From assembly GCA_040386935.1 (NCBI GenBank), contig JAZKEQ010000025.1, positions 46,713 to 110,712 on the forward strand: a stretch of DNA of 64,000 nucleotides. The letters are read 5' to 3'. Below the pieces are notes generated by a model. That model made no database searches. It saw nothing but the letters and a program-made list of their open reading frames with translations, and was not told the DNA's origin. The translations under genes were made by a program, and so were the position numbers. Shown here in pieces: positions 35,013-41,964 of the stretch (positions are counted from its first letter, which is position 1; every line of letters starts with the position of its first letter). This DNA is from JABMMZ01 sp040386935. Its GTDB lineage: Bacteria > Bacteroidota > Bacteroidia > NS11-12g > UBA955.

Positions 35013-36488
35013 ATGAAAAAATTAATCATCTTAGCCTGCTTTTATATTACAATTAATGCTTCAGCACAAACATTAAGCCCTCAAGAAAAGCAGCAAATTA
35101 TCAATCAACTCAAAAAAGAATTATTGGACAGTTTAAGCAACAATAAGAATGCAAGTACAGATAGTTCAGAAAATGAAACCCAAAAATTCAACAAACAAAA
35201 AGGTGAACCATTTGAAGGTATTGATATGACCTGGCAAAACGGAAGCGACCGTAGAACCATTAATATTTGGAAAGATCTAAAATATTTTACCCCCTCCATA
35301 ATGTTAGATGTCAATTACACCTATTCATTCAATAATCCTAATGACAACACAGTCGTTGGTTCTACAGCTTTGGCCAGAAACAACGAAGTACAACTTTCTG
35401 CTTTGCATTTTGGGGGCGACTTTAACTACAATGGTGCAAGGGCTAGAATTATGACACAGTTTGGCACACGCTCACAAGTTGTTCCTCGCAATGATTTTAG
35501 TCCCTATCGAGGGCAATACCAACTGGCCAATGTTTACCGCTACTTGAGCGAAGCATATGCAGGTTATCACATTAATAAATGGCATGGTATCAATATAGAT
35601 GCCGGACTATTTATGTCGTACATTGGTTTAAATTCATTCTATCAGGTTGAAAATTGGGAGTATCAAGCATCCTTTACATCAGACAATACTCCATGGTTTT
35701 TTAATGGCATACGTGTTCAAATTCACCCAACTAAACATTTAAAAATTGAACCATGGATTATAAACGGATGGCAGAGTTATGGCAAGTTTAATAGCATGCC
35801 CGGCATTGGGGGCAATATTACCTGGGTACCAAATAGCAATTTAAAACTATTGACCAATAACTATTATGGAACAGATGCAGCAGGTCTGCAAAATCGCAAA
35901 AGATTCCACTCAGACAATAGCCTATTGTTGCGATACTACAATAAGCCAACATCCCGTGGTATAACAAAAATGGCATTTTCATTAACAGGTGATTTGGGGT
36001 TTGAAAAAGGTGGAGGTGTAAATGGTTTTAAGAATGGCGACAGCACGCAAGGACCGGCTCAATATTTTGCCAGTGCTATGTTTTACAATAGAGTGTGGTT
36101 TGCTAAAAACAAATGCGCATGGACTATTGGAGGCGGAATAATGACAAATCCCGGTCGCTATTTAGTGCTTTATCCAACAGGACAAGCAAGCCCATTGCCC
36201 AATCCAAATAATCCCACACAAACAGAAGGAGCATACCCTTTTAGTGCCAATGTTGGCGACAAATTTTCGGGTTGGGATTGTTCTACAAACTTTGACTATA
36301 TGCCAAACCAAAGTATCACATTCAGACTTGAATTTGTTTACAGAAATTCTAGTGTACCGTATTTTGCCGGCCAAAAAGGTGTAACCTCTCAAACAGGCTA
36401 CTCTACAACAACACTAGATCCAAACTGGCGACCAGATTTAGTAAAATCAGAAAGCAGGCTTATTCTTGCCATGTTGTTTAGAATTTAA
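35013..36488 (+). CDS. Outer-membrane porin, Bbp2/OmpL-like, linked to kup
   Basis: The 491-residue protein has a signal peptide (MKKLIILACFYITINASAQ). A charged coiled-coil-like segment (SPQEKQQIINQLKKELLDSL) and a low-complexity stretch follow, then a beta-barrel from about residue 80 with Bbp2-family features: LDVNYTYSFNNP, AGLFMSYIGLNSFYQVENW, FTSDNTPWFFNGIRVQI, IINGWQSYGKFNS and a terminal LILAMLFRI. It probably forms the outer-membrane pore paired with Kup; this follows from the 4-base spacing, not from direct evidence. Related barrels sit next to kdp operons in other Bacteroidota. Confidence 0.85.
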   Translation: MKKLIILACFYITINASAQTLSPQEKQQIINQLKKELLDSLSNNKNASTDSSENETQKFNKQKGEPFEGIDMTWQNGSDRRTINIWKDLKYFTPSIMLDVNYTYSFNNPNDNTVVGSTALARNNEVQLSALHFGGDFNYNGARARIMTQFGTRSQVVPRNDFSPYRGQYQLANVYRYLSEAYAGYHINKWHGINIDAGLFMSYIGLNSFYQVENWEYQASFTSDNTPWFFNGIRVQIHPTKHLKIEPWIINGWQSYGKFNSMPGIGGNITWVPNSNLKLLTNNYYGTDAAGLQNRKRFHSDNSLLLRYYNKPTSRGITKMAFSLTGDLGFEKGGGVNGFKNGDSTQGPAQYFASAMFYNRVWFAKNKCAWTIGGGIMTNPGRYLVLYPTGQASPLPNPNNPTQTEGAYPFSANVGDKFSGWDCSTNFDYMPNQSITFRLEFVYRNSSVPYFAGQKGVTSQTGYSTTTLDPNWRPDLVKSESRLILAMLFRI

Positions 36489-36494
36489 AAGTTT

Positions 36495-36529
36495 CTACTT
36501 CTCCTTCCACAGTTTTCAATTACTGTTAT
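36495..36529. repeat. Repeat core R2 (ctacttctccttcc type)
   Basis: The sequence ctacttctccttccacag followed by ttttcaattactgttat begins 7 bases after the porin stop. It matches the XRE-remnant core with a 1-base deletion that breaks the frame, and it runs directly into the Fic-like remnant. Confidence 0.65.
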
Positions 36530-36689
36530 GGCCAATATTATAGCGCTAAAATTTGGTTACAAACCACTTGAACTTTACTATCGTGAGGGTAACAGCCGTA
36601 AAACCTATATTGATGCAATGAAAATGGCCGACAATGGCAACTTTGAGCCTTTAATTGCCCTTATTAGAAAAGAATTGACCGCCTTTTAG
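36528..36689 (+). pseudogene. Fic-family protein C-terminal remnant
   Basis: The 53-codon frame from ATG 36528 reads GYKPLELYYREGNSRKTYID and then AMKMADNGNFEPLIALIRKEL before the stop. This pattern (YIDAM..AD.G...PL..LI...L) is the usual C-terminus of Fic/DOC AMP-transferases. The catalytic HPFxxGNGR core is missing, so it is a fragment or at best a tiny non-catalytic protein. It lies between repeat core R2 and a convergent small gene. Confidence 0.6.
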
Positions 36690-36845
36690 CTCCTGTTCCC
36701 TTAATAATGACAAAACAATCTCCTCAACTTTAGACATTGACACCTGTTGATTCTCCAACGACATCGTTGAAAAAACTGTATTAGTCAATACCTGAGTCAA
36801 GTAAACTTTCTCCTTTAACTGCGGGTATTTATCGTAGAATTTCAT
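36651..36845 (-). CDS. Small protein of unknown function, possible antitoxin or regulator
   Basis: The 64-residue protein starts MKFYDKYPQLKEKVYLTQVL and has a second helix SMSKVEEIVLSLLREQEL. It is short but has its own exact promoter box 9 bases before the ATG, which argues it is real. Its 3' end overlaps the Fic remnant by 39 bases on the opposite strand. A link to Fic (an inhibitor) is only a guess from position; I see no clear Fic-inhibitory (S/T)xxxE(G/N) motif. Confidence 0.45.
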   Translation of the reverse strand: MKFYDKYPQLKEKVYLTQVLTNTVFSTMSLENQQVSMSKVEEIVLSLLREQELKGGQFFSNKGN

Positions 36846-36854
36846 TATATCTCA

Positions 36855-36862
36855 CAAAGATA
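36855..36862 (-). promoter_or_regulatory. -7 box TATCTTTG of the 64-residue gene
   Basis: There is an exact TAnnTTTG match on the minus strand ending 9 bases before the ATG at 36845. The short leader is like that of other genes in this window. Confidence 0.5.
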
Positions 36863-36909
36863 CGAACTTTAGTAAATTTTAACAATAACAGTATAAAATG
36901 CCACACCCA

Positions 36910-36978
36910 ACTTCTCCTTCCTAAGTTTTTTAATTAATGTACAAATAGATATATTTACACAATGAACCAATGGTTCGC
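36910..36978. repeat. Repeat core R3 with promoter-like half
   Basis: The core acttctccttcctaag is followed by ttttttaattaa, then gtacaaatagatatatttac and acaatgaaccaatggttc. The second half is shared with R4-R6 but not with R1, R2 or R7. It contains TATATTTA, one base off the -7 box, and the palindrome gaacc-aat-ggttc. It precedes the 177-residue membrane protein gene. Confidence 0.7.
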
Positions 36979-36998
36979 ATATAAAGGAATTATGCCTA

Positions 36999-37532
36999 AT
37001 GCTTAGTCAAACCCAATTTTTGAAAAGACGAATTATAACTGAAATTATACTTCTAATAGCAACGCTAATTATTGCTTTAATAATTTATGCAGTGTCATTT
37101 AAACAAGCAGCTTTATTTGAAGAAACTTTAAATATACAAGTGCACGACACGTATTTTGTACTCCTTAAATCCCTTATAGTATGGCAAATTTGGTTTCTAA
37201 TTTACTTTACCGCAAATCTGATGAGACAATTTTGGCTAAAATTCAAAAACCAGCTCTGTAACGTGATGTTTTTATTCACAGCATTAGTTTTGAGCGGTTT
37301 TCTTTACATATATATTTCATTGATTTCTGAAGCAGGAGTAGTTTTAAACGATGACGGATTTACAGTATACCCACCTTTAAGCGCTATCCCTCAACAATTA
37401 GAAACTAACAACTCTCCTGTTCCTTTTATTACAAACTCACTTTGGGCAATTGAAATTGTATTGTGGCTAATAGCAATAGTCACAATTGTTATGATGTATC
37501 GCAATAGAAAAAGTATTAAGAACAACCCCTAA
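36999..37532 (+). CDS. Small integral membrane protein, unknown function
   Basis: The 177-residue protein has four membrane segments (about 12-33, 50-75, 83-105 and 148-168) and the conserved-looking stretch LNIQVHDTYFVLLKS after the first. The motif (QVHDTYF.L) also occurs in cytochrome c oxidase subunit I and in small Bacteroidota membrane proteins, but the copper and haem histidine set is absent, so it is not an oxidase. Function is unknown. It is flanked on both sides by the R3 and R4 repeats. Confidence 0.65.
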   Translation: MLSQTQFLKRRIITEIILLIATLIIALIIYAVSFKQAALFEETLNIQVHDTYFVLLKSLIVWQIWFLIYFTANLMRQFWLKFKNQLCNVMFLFTALVLSGFLYIYISLISEAGVVLNDDGFTVYPPLSAIPQQLETNNSPVPFITNSLWAIEIVLWLIAIVTIVMMYRNRKSIKNNP

Positions 37533-37600
37533 TTCTCCTTACTCAGTTTTTTAATTACTGTACAAATAGATATATTTACACAATGAACCTATAGTTCGTA
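37533..37600. repeat. Repeat core R4 with promoter-like half
   Basis: The repeat begins at the base after the preceding stop codon: attctccttactcag, ttttttaattactg, tacaaatagatatatttac, acaatgaacctatagttc. gaac-ctata-gttc is an inverted repeat, and the flanking tatttac / gtaaata pair around it, so the end can fold into a bulged hairpin. Confidence 0.7.
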
Positions 37601-37642
37601 AATAGACGAGTAAGTGGCAAGCTTACCAAGACACTTTAATAA

Positions 37643-38203
37643 ATGACTGAACAAGAATTACAAACATATATTGACAACTACGCATCGGCTGACTTTGACC
37701 GAATAAAACTTATTTGGAACGAAAAGGAAGGAAAAGAATTTGAAGATAAAAATTTTGGTTTCCGCACGCAAGTATGTGAGTTTGTAGTGCCGCAAATAGG
37801 CAAAGTAAATATTGATTTAATTCGTGACTTATACTTAGAAACAGCTAAAACTTCACCATTTATCTTTGGTATTTACTCAAAATTCCATCTCTTTGCTGAC
37901 GAACTTTTAAAGCGTGGCGGTACAAAATACTTGCTAGACTATATTAGGGGTGCTTCATACTCAATGGACACCGGAATGAGTTCAGGCAGGTTGACAATTT
38001 CAAAACAACAAGCAAAGGAATTGTTGGACTATTTTGACGAATTAAAATCAAAATCAACCGACCCTGAAGAACAAAAGCTACTCAGCGACTTTATCAGACT
38101 AAGACTTGAATACATAGCGAACCGAGATGTAAACCCAGCTACTAACAGCCCCATGCCAAAAGCTAATCGTTCTTGGTGGCAGAAACTTTTCAGCTCCGAA
38201 TAA
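37643..38203 (+). CDS. Cytoplasmic protein of unknown function
   Basis: The 186-residue protein is mostly helical and has no signal. It begins MTEQELQTYIDNYASADFDRIKLIW. The middle contains VCEFVVPQIGKVNIDLIRDLYLETAK and HLFADELLKRGGTKYLLDYIRGAS, and it ends in a basic aromatic tail (SWWQKLF). No family is recognised. It is flanked by R4 upstream and R5 directly downstream, and it looks like one unit of the cassette-like series. Confidence 0.6.
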   Translation: MTEQELQTYIDNYASADFDRIKLIWNEKEGKEFEDKNFGFRTQVCEFVVPQIGKVNIDLIRDLYLETAKTSPFIFGIYSKFHLFADELLKRGGTKYLLDYIRGASYSMDTGMSSGRLTISKQQAKELLDYFDELKSKSTDPEEQKLLSDFIRLRLEYIANRDVNPATNSPMPKANRSWWQKLFSSE

Positions 38204-38204
38204 C

Positions 38205-38240
38205 TATTTTTAATTACTGTACAAATAGATATATTTACAA
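38205..38240. repeat. Repeat core R5 (truncated left half)
   Basis: Only tatttttaattactg and tacaaatagatatatttac remain, starting 2 bases after the preceding stop. The next gene's ATG follows 10 bases later, so if the repeat is a promoter this mRNA has almost no leader. Confidence 0.65.
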
Positions 38241-38249
38241 TCCCTCCCT

Positions 38250-38747
38250 ATGATAAAACACATCAGAACCTTTTTCTTTCCGCATCAAATATTGTATACA
38301 TTTAGTTTATCAAAGGAATTGATTGTTGCCAGGTTAGATGAAGTTCTTAACAGAAAGTGGACTTTGTTGGACAACAATAATTTATTAGGAGAATTTAAAA
38401 ATAAAGACACTTTTGAAATCTGGATGAAATCTGCTGCTTATGGAACTGGTTTAATAGGGAAATCAAAGCTGGTTGCGGAGATATTGGAATCGCAAAACGG
38501 GCAAACAGAAGTAAAATTGAAAGCTAAGCCTAATATAGGATTGTATATTTGGTTTTTTGTTTTTGTCGCATTTAGCATCGTGTATTTATGTGATGCTATA
38601 AATACCGGTTCAATTAAATTCATACTCTTGTCTTGCCTAATGCTAATCGGTGGACCATTGTTATGTGTTGGGATTTCAAATGTTCAAATTGCGGCATTAA
38701 AAGATAACTATATCAAATATATTGATAAAAATCTCAGGGGCGTTTGA
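38250..38747 (+). CDS. Small membrane protein of unknown function
   Basis: The 165-residue protein has an N-terminal soluble domain of about 90 residues, FSLSKELIVARLDEVLNRKW then LGEFKNKDTFEIWMKSA. Two membrane helices follow (about 97-115 and 122-145), then a short tail. The soluble part resembles polyketide-cyclase-like or PH-like small sheets but I cannot place it. It is flanked by R5 and R6 repeats. Confidence 0.6.
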   Translation: MIKHIRTFFFPHQILYTFSLSKELIVARLDEVLNRKWTLLDNNNLLGEFKNKDTFEIWMKSAAYGTGLIGKSKLVAEILESQNGQTEVKLKAKPNIGLYIWFFVFVAFSIVYLCDAINTGSIKFILLSCLMLIGGPLLCVGISNVQIAALKDNYIKYIDKNLRGV

Positions 38748-38754
38748 ACAGCTC

Positions 38755-38816
38755 CTACTTCTCCTTTCTCAGTTTTTTAATTAATCGACAAATAGATATA
38801 TTTACACAATGAACCT
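38755..38816. repeat. Repeat core R6 with promoter-like half
   Basis: The sequence ctacttctcctttctcag, ttttttaattaatcg, acaaatagatatatttac, acaatgaacctgacg starts 7 bases after the preceding stop. It has lost the gttc half of the terminal palindrome seen in R3 and R4. Confidence 0.7.
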
Positions 38817-38845
38817 GACGATAAAACATAAATAAGTTAACACCA

Positions 38846-39280
38846 ATGCAAAGAACAATCATACATTTGACAATTTATTTTTTTTCAATAATCACTATAC
38901 TATTGGGGCAAAATAGTGTTGGGCAAACTGTTAAGCACCCCTCAGTACAGCGACTTATTAATACAGACACTTTAAATGTATCCGGAAAATATGAAGCCCT
39001 GACTTGTTTTCGGGGTAACGAATGTATCACAACGAAGTTATTTATCAAGCAGAATCATACGTATAGAAAGAAATTTATATCAATTGATCATGGACGAAAA
39101 GATAGATCAACTGTACACGGAACTTGGGCGATAGAAGGCGATATTCTAATATTGAATAAAACCAAAACTAAGAATGACAACCAACCTGATACTGTGAAAT
39201 ATAAAATAATCAAAGGTGATTTGTGGGGTTTTTCGCCAGTAACATTAGAACCTACCGGAATTGCATTGAAAAGAAAATAA
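38846..39280 (+). CDS. Exported lipocalin-like small protein, unknown function
   Basis: The 144-residue protein has a signal peptide (IIHLTIYFFSIITILLGQNSVGQ). The mature domain has the simple pattern VSGKYEAL, KLFIKQNHTYRKKF, VHGTWAIEGDILILNK and KYKIIKGDLWG, which is like the small META/lipocalin-type sheets common in Bacteroidota. Function is unknown. It follows R6 and is about 70 bases upstream of an 88-residue gene. Confidence 0.6.
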   Translation: MQRTIIHLTIYFFSIITILLGQNSVGQTVKHPSVQRLINTDTLNVSGKYEALTCFRGNECITTKLFIKQNHTYRKKFISIDHGRKDRSTVHGTWAIEGDILILNKTKTKNDNQPDTVKYKIIKGDLWGFSPVTLEPTGIALKRK

Positions 39281-39349
39281 TTTGGATAGAGTAAATGTGC
39301 TAGTACAACCACGTGTTTTCAATAATTACCAAAAACAACCAAAACAAAA

Positions 39350-39616
39350 ATGAATAACAAATATCCTTCAGATAAATTGCGAATTGAGCAAAATGAGACG
39401 CTTACAAAAAAGGAAGCTTATGAAGCCATGCTCTATACAATTAAAGCATATTGGGAGAATAGTGGCTCGACTGACTTGACAGACATTTTAAGTGGTGGGG
39501 AGTATTGGAATGGCACCGACTATCCTGTTGACAGTGCTTTTTGGGAGTATTGGACAGAAGCAATTGAAAAGGTTAGAAAAGAAGGTCCAATGATTAAAGT
39601 ATTATATAAAGAATAA
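39350..39616 (+). CDS. Small acidic protein of unknown function
   Basis: The 88-residue protein is helical and acidic: KKEAYEAMLYTIKAYWENSGSTD, ILSGGEYWNG, SAFWEYWTEAIEKVR. Its size and composition resemble immunity or antitoxin-type proteins, but no partner is visible and the likeness is not specific. Its stop lies 35 bases before the XRE-type remnant. Confidence 0.5.
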   Translation: MNNKYPSDKLRIEQNETLTKKEAYEAMLYTIKAYWENSGSTDLTDILSGGEYWNGTDYPVDSAFWEYWTEAIEKVRKEGPMIKVLYKE

Positions 39617-39650
39617 TAAACTGTTGCGCAATTATTAAACCCTCTCCCCC

Positions 39651-39785
39651 CTACTTCTCCTTCCTCAGTTTTTCAATTACAGTTATCGTCTTATTCAATT
39701 TTTCGGGAGGAAAATCCTGGAACAAATCCAATTCCCTTATATTAAATTTAGTTGCTAGTTTCAATATGGCTCTAACACTTGCTAC
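39651..39785 (-). pseudogene. C-terminal remnant of an XRE-type regulator (contains core R7)
   Basis: The minus strand reads ASVRAILKLATKFNIRELD, then LFQDFPPEKLNKTITVIEKL and RKEK-stop, the look of the final helices of a small XRE-type repressor. Upstream an in-frame TGA occurs at 39786-39788, and homology stops where composite repeat copy 3 begins (39792). The DNA-binding helices are gone. Its last 77 bases match R1, and its core recurs at five further places. Confidence 0.6.
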
Positions 39786-39791
39786 TCAATC

Positions 39792-39941
39792 TAGGACTTG
39801 GAACATATTGCCTACCCTATGCACAGGCCTGCAGCCTATGCATGGAGATTGCGCCCTTTCAGGGCTTTGATTGTTACGCTAGCAGGTTTTAGCCCTGAAA
39901 GGGCGCAATACATCACCGAGGGGTGTAGCCCTTCGGTGGGT
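39792..39941. repeat. Composite three-hairpin dispersed repeat, copy 3
   Basis: The copy starts TAGGACTTGG. Hairpin A is as in the other copies with one change (atgcacaggc). Hairpin B has wholly different arms, gcgccctttcagggct / agccctgaaagggcgc, a perfect 16-bp stem, yet its loop again holds GCTAGC. Hairpin C is as in copy 2. Stem sequence has thus changed on both arms while pairing is kept. Plus-strand frames across it (39798-40058) are artefacts. Confidence 0.85.
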
Positions 39942-39966
39942 CGGCATTACCCCCACCCCTGCCGAC
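39940..39966 (+). promoter_or_regulatory. Hairpin abutting a start codon
   Basis: The perfect inverted repeat gtcggca / tgccgac with a 13-base C-rich loop ends at the base before the ATG at 39967. It could hide the start in the mRNA or be an operator. It is not present after the other two repeat copies. Confidence 0.45.
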
Positions 39967-40488
39967 ATGACCCTACTAAACTCCACCGCCCAAGACTATC
40001 TGGAGCTGATACAGGAGCCAAAATTAAGAATAGGCGCCCGTGGTGCCGAGCTCATTAATCTTACCCGCCTGTTCGACCAAGCCATGGCCTTGCTTTATAA
40101 CAAGCTCGATAAGCTAATGCCCATATTTCGCAACACCAACCCCACCCTGTACGATGAGTACCTATTTGCCCGTGGTATTGACGACACCGGCAGCCCCTCA
40201 TTGCCCGACTACGAGGCCAATATACCCGGCAACAGCATACAGTTGGTGGCCGATATCCCTTACAGTATGTCCCGCTCATTCAGAGTGCGCAATACCGGCA
40301 CCACCACCCTTGTATTTAGCCTAAGCAATACCGCAGGCGTATTACAGGGCAATGCCGCCACCATATTGCCCGGTGCTGAAATTAATAATGCCACACCTAC
40401 GCTGAATAATGATAACAGCGCCACCAAGCTGGTACTACAAAATACCGAAGCGCCAGTGGGTAGTTATAAGATTTGGATTACGGAGTAA
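39967..40488 (+). CDS. Protein of unknown function with GC-rich codons
   Basis: The 173-residue protein has a helical N-terminal half (LLNSTAQDYLELIQEPKLR, LTRLFDQAMALLYNKLDKLM) and a C-terminal beta-sandwich-like half (SMSRSFRVRNTGTTTLVFSL, LVLQNTEAPVGSYKIWITE). I do not recognise a family. The codons are visibly richer in G and C than those of the neighbours, suggesting a different origin. It begins directly after a hairpin and repeat copy 3 and is closed by a good terminator. Confidence 0.6.
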   Translation: MTLLNSTAQDYLELIQEPKLRIGARGAELINLTRLFDQAMALLYNKLDKLMPIFRNTNPTLYDEYLFARGIDDTGSPSLPDYEANIPGNSIQLVADIPYSMSRSFRVRNTGTTTLVFSLSNTAGVLQGNAATILPGAEINNATPTLNNDNSATKLVLQNTEAPVGSYKIWITE

Positions 40489-40514
40489 GCAGGTATTATT
40501 TCATTTTTTAAAAA

Positions 40515-40544
40515 AGCCTATGCTGTTAGCATTGGCTTTTTTTA
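40515..40544 (+). terminator. Rho-independent terminator
   Basis: A 10-bp stem with one mismatch (agcctatgct / agcattggct) and a gtt loop is followed by seven T residues, 27 bases after the stop. It insulates the caspase-like gene downstream. Confidence 0.8.
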
Positions 40545-40638
40545 TTTGAATACCTACAGCCTATTATTAAAATAATAAACCGTTTTGTTAATAATTAGGT
40601 ATTAGGGGGAATAATACTATATTGCGGGGGTGGATGGA

Positions 40639-41964
40639 ATGCAAAAAAAATCTCTTATCATCGGAATTAATAATTACAAGTACTTTTCTTCATTAGAGAA
40701 TTGTATTAATGATGCTTCTGATATGCATTCCTTTCTTTCAAGTATTGGTTTTCAGAGCACTTTGTTAATAGATTCATCACAGGATGAGATAATTGCTGGA
40801 ATTACAGAATTCAAACAATCTATTTCTGACAATACAATTTCAATTATATTTTTTGCAGGACACGGCATACAAGATGAAAAATACAACTATTTAGTAGCAT
40901 CGGATTCTCAGATAAATTCTCTAGTTGATATTAAATACAATTGCATCCATGCAGATGATTGTTTGGGTGTATATTCAAAAACAAATCTTCATTTACTAAT
41001 TTTAGATGCTTGTAGGAATAACCCCTTTTATTCTGGCAATAGAAGCATTAACATAGGTTTAATTAAAATGGATGCTCCAGCAGGTACTTTAATCGCCTTT
41101 TCAACAAGCCCTAACTCTACTTCAAGAGAAAGGAAGGGCGAAAGAAATGGTGTTTATACAAAGTTTTTATTAAAAAACATGCGAATACCTAATTTACCTG
41201 CAGAATTAGTTTTCAAAAACACAAGAAACGAGGTAAAGAATGACACTAAAGATGAACAAATTCCATGGGAAGAATCTTCTTTATTTGGAGACAATTTTTC
41301 TTTTGTAGAAACAGAAAATGAAACAATAGATAAATTATTTTTAGAACATATGTTAACAGGCAGACTGATTTTACTTCCTGAACTAATGCCATTTCTTAAA
41401 AATAATGTTTTAGAATCTGAATCCTTAGAGGTGTTAATATTGACCTTCTGTTTGGCAGAAATTAGCTTCTTTAATGAACAGGAAGGTAATACTCTTAAAA
41501 CTGTTGATGAAGACTATTTTTATAATCAATTATTTGATAATTATTATCCATTATTAGATGAGAGATTAAAAAAGGATAATAACATTGAAAATACTTTCAA
41601 TATTGAAATTTTTGATAAAATAAAATTTATCTATCAAGTAAACTTTGGTTCCAATTCATTAAATACTATTGATGAATCATTTCCACAAATGATAATGAAT
41701 TATATTGAATTCAATAATGAAAAAGGAATATTATGTTTTTATGTATCAACTTTAAACGACAAACATTTTTTAAAGCCAACTATTATTACCACAGATCAAA
41801 AAAATGTTATAGTATTTAATTATTCGATTATTACAGGTGATGAAGTTATTGAAATAACTGACAGGTATTTTAATTTAAGAAAGCCATTTGAAAAGGAAGT
41901 ACCTTTAATAACTAATAATTTCAGAACATCAGAATTAGACAATGATGATTTTGAGAATATTTAA
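40639..41964 (+). CDS. Caspase-like (C14/metacaspase) protease with C-terminal domain of unknown function
   Basis: ATG at 40639 is preferred over a GTG at 40630, giving 441 residues. Residues 1-220 are a caspase-fold peptidase: KSLIIGINNYKYFSSLENCINDA at the start, the catalytic His H75 in FFAGHGIQD, and the catalytic Cys C125 in LLILDACRNNPF. The dyad is intact. The remaining 215 residues are acidic, AT-rich in codons and match no domain I know; they may sense a trigger or bind a partner. There is no signal peptide. The DUF4062 gene follows after 102 bases on the same strand. Bacterial caspase-like proteases are often effectors of abortive defence. Confidence 0.88.
   Translation: MQKKSLIIGINNYKYFSSLENCINDASDMHSFLSSIGFQSTLLIDSSQDEIIAGITEFKQSISDNTISIIFFAGHGIQDEKYNYLVASDSQINSLVDIKYNCIHADDCLGVYSKTNLHLLILDACRNNPFYSGNRSINIGLIKMDAPAGTLIAFSTSPNSTSRERKGERNGVYTKFLLKNMRIPNLPAELVFKNTRNEVKNDTKDEQIPWEESSLFGDNFSFVETENETIDKLFLEHMLTGRLILLPELMPFLKNNVLESESLEVLILTFCLAEISFFNEQEGNTLKTVDEDYFYNQLFDNYYPLLDERLKKDNNIENTFNIEIFDKIKFIYQVNFGSNSLNTIDESFPQMIMNYIEFNNEKGILCFYVSTLNDKHFLKPTIITTDQKNVIVFNYSIITGDEVIEITDRYFNLRKPFEKEVPLITNNFRTSELDNDDFENI

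Noticed and set aside
36999..37532. Cytochrome c oxidase subunit I fragment
   Set aside because: The QVHDTYF stretch is shared, but the protein is short and lacks the haem and copper histidines, so it is treated as an unrelated small membrane protein.
29524..39735. Classic integron attC sites
   Set aside because: Some junctions contain GTTAGGG-like or GCCTAAT-like strings, but the paired R' and R'' boxes are not consistent between copies and no integrase is in the window. Kept only as a hypothesis under the cassette finding.
26131..39941. Hairpin repeats as a CRISPR array or tRNA-like RNA genes
   Set aside because: The three copies are kilobases apart, differ in the middle and have no spacers or cas genes. 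They also do not fold into a cloverleaf.
39798..40279. Frames on both strands over repeat copy 3 and the GC-rich gene
   Set aside because: They follow from the palindromes and from the GC-rich gene in other frames; only the 39967-40488 frame has coding character.
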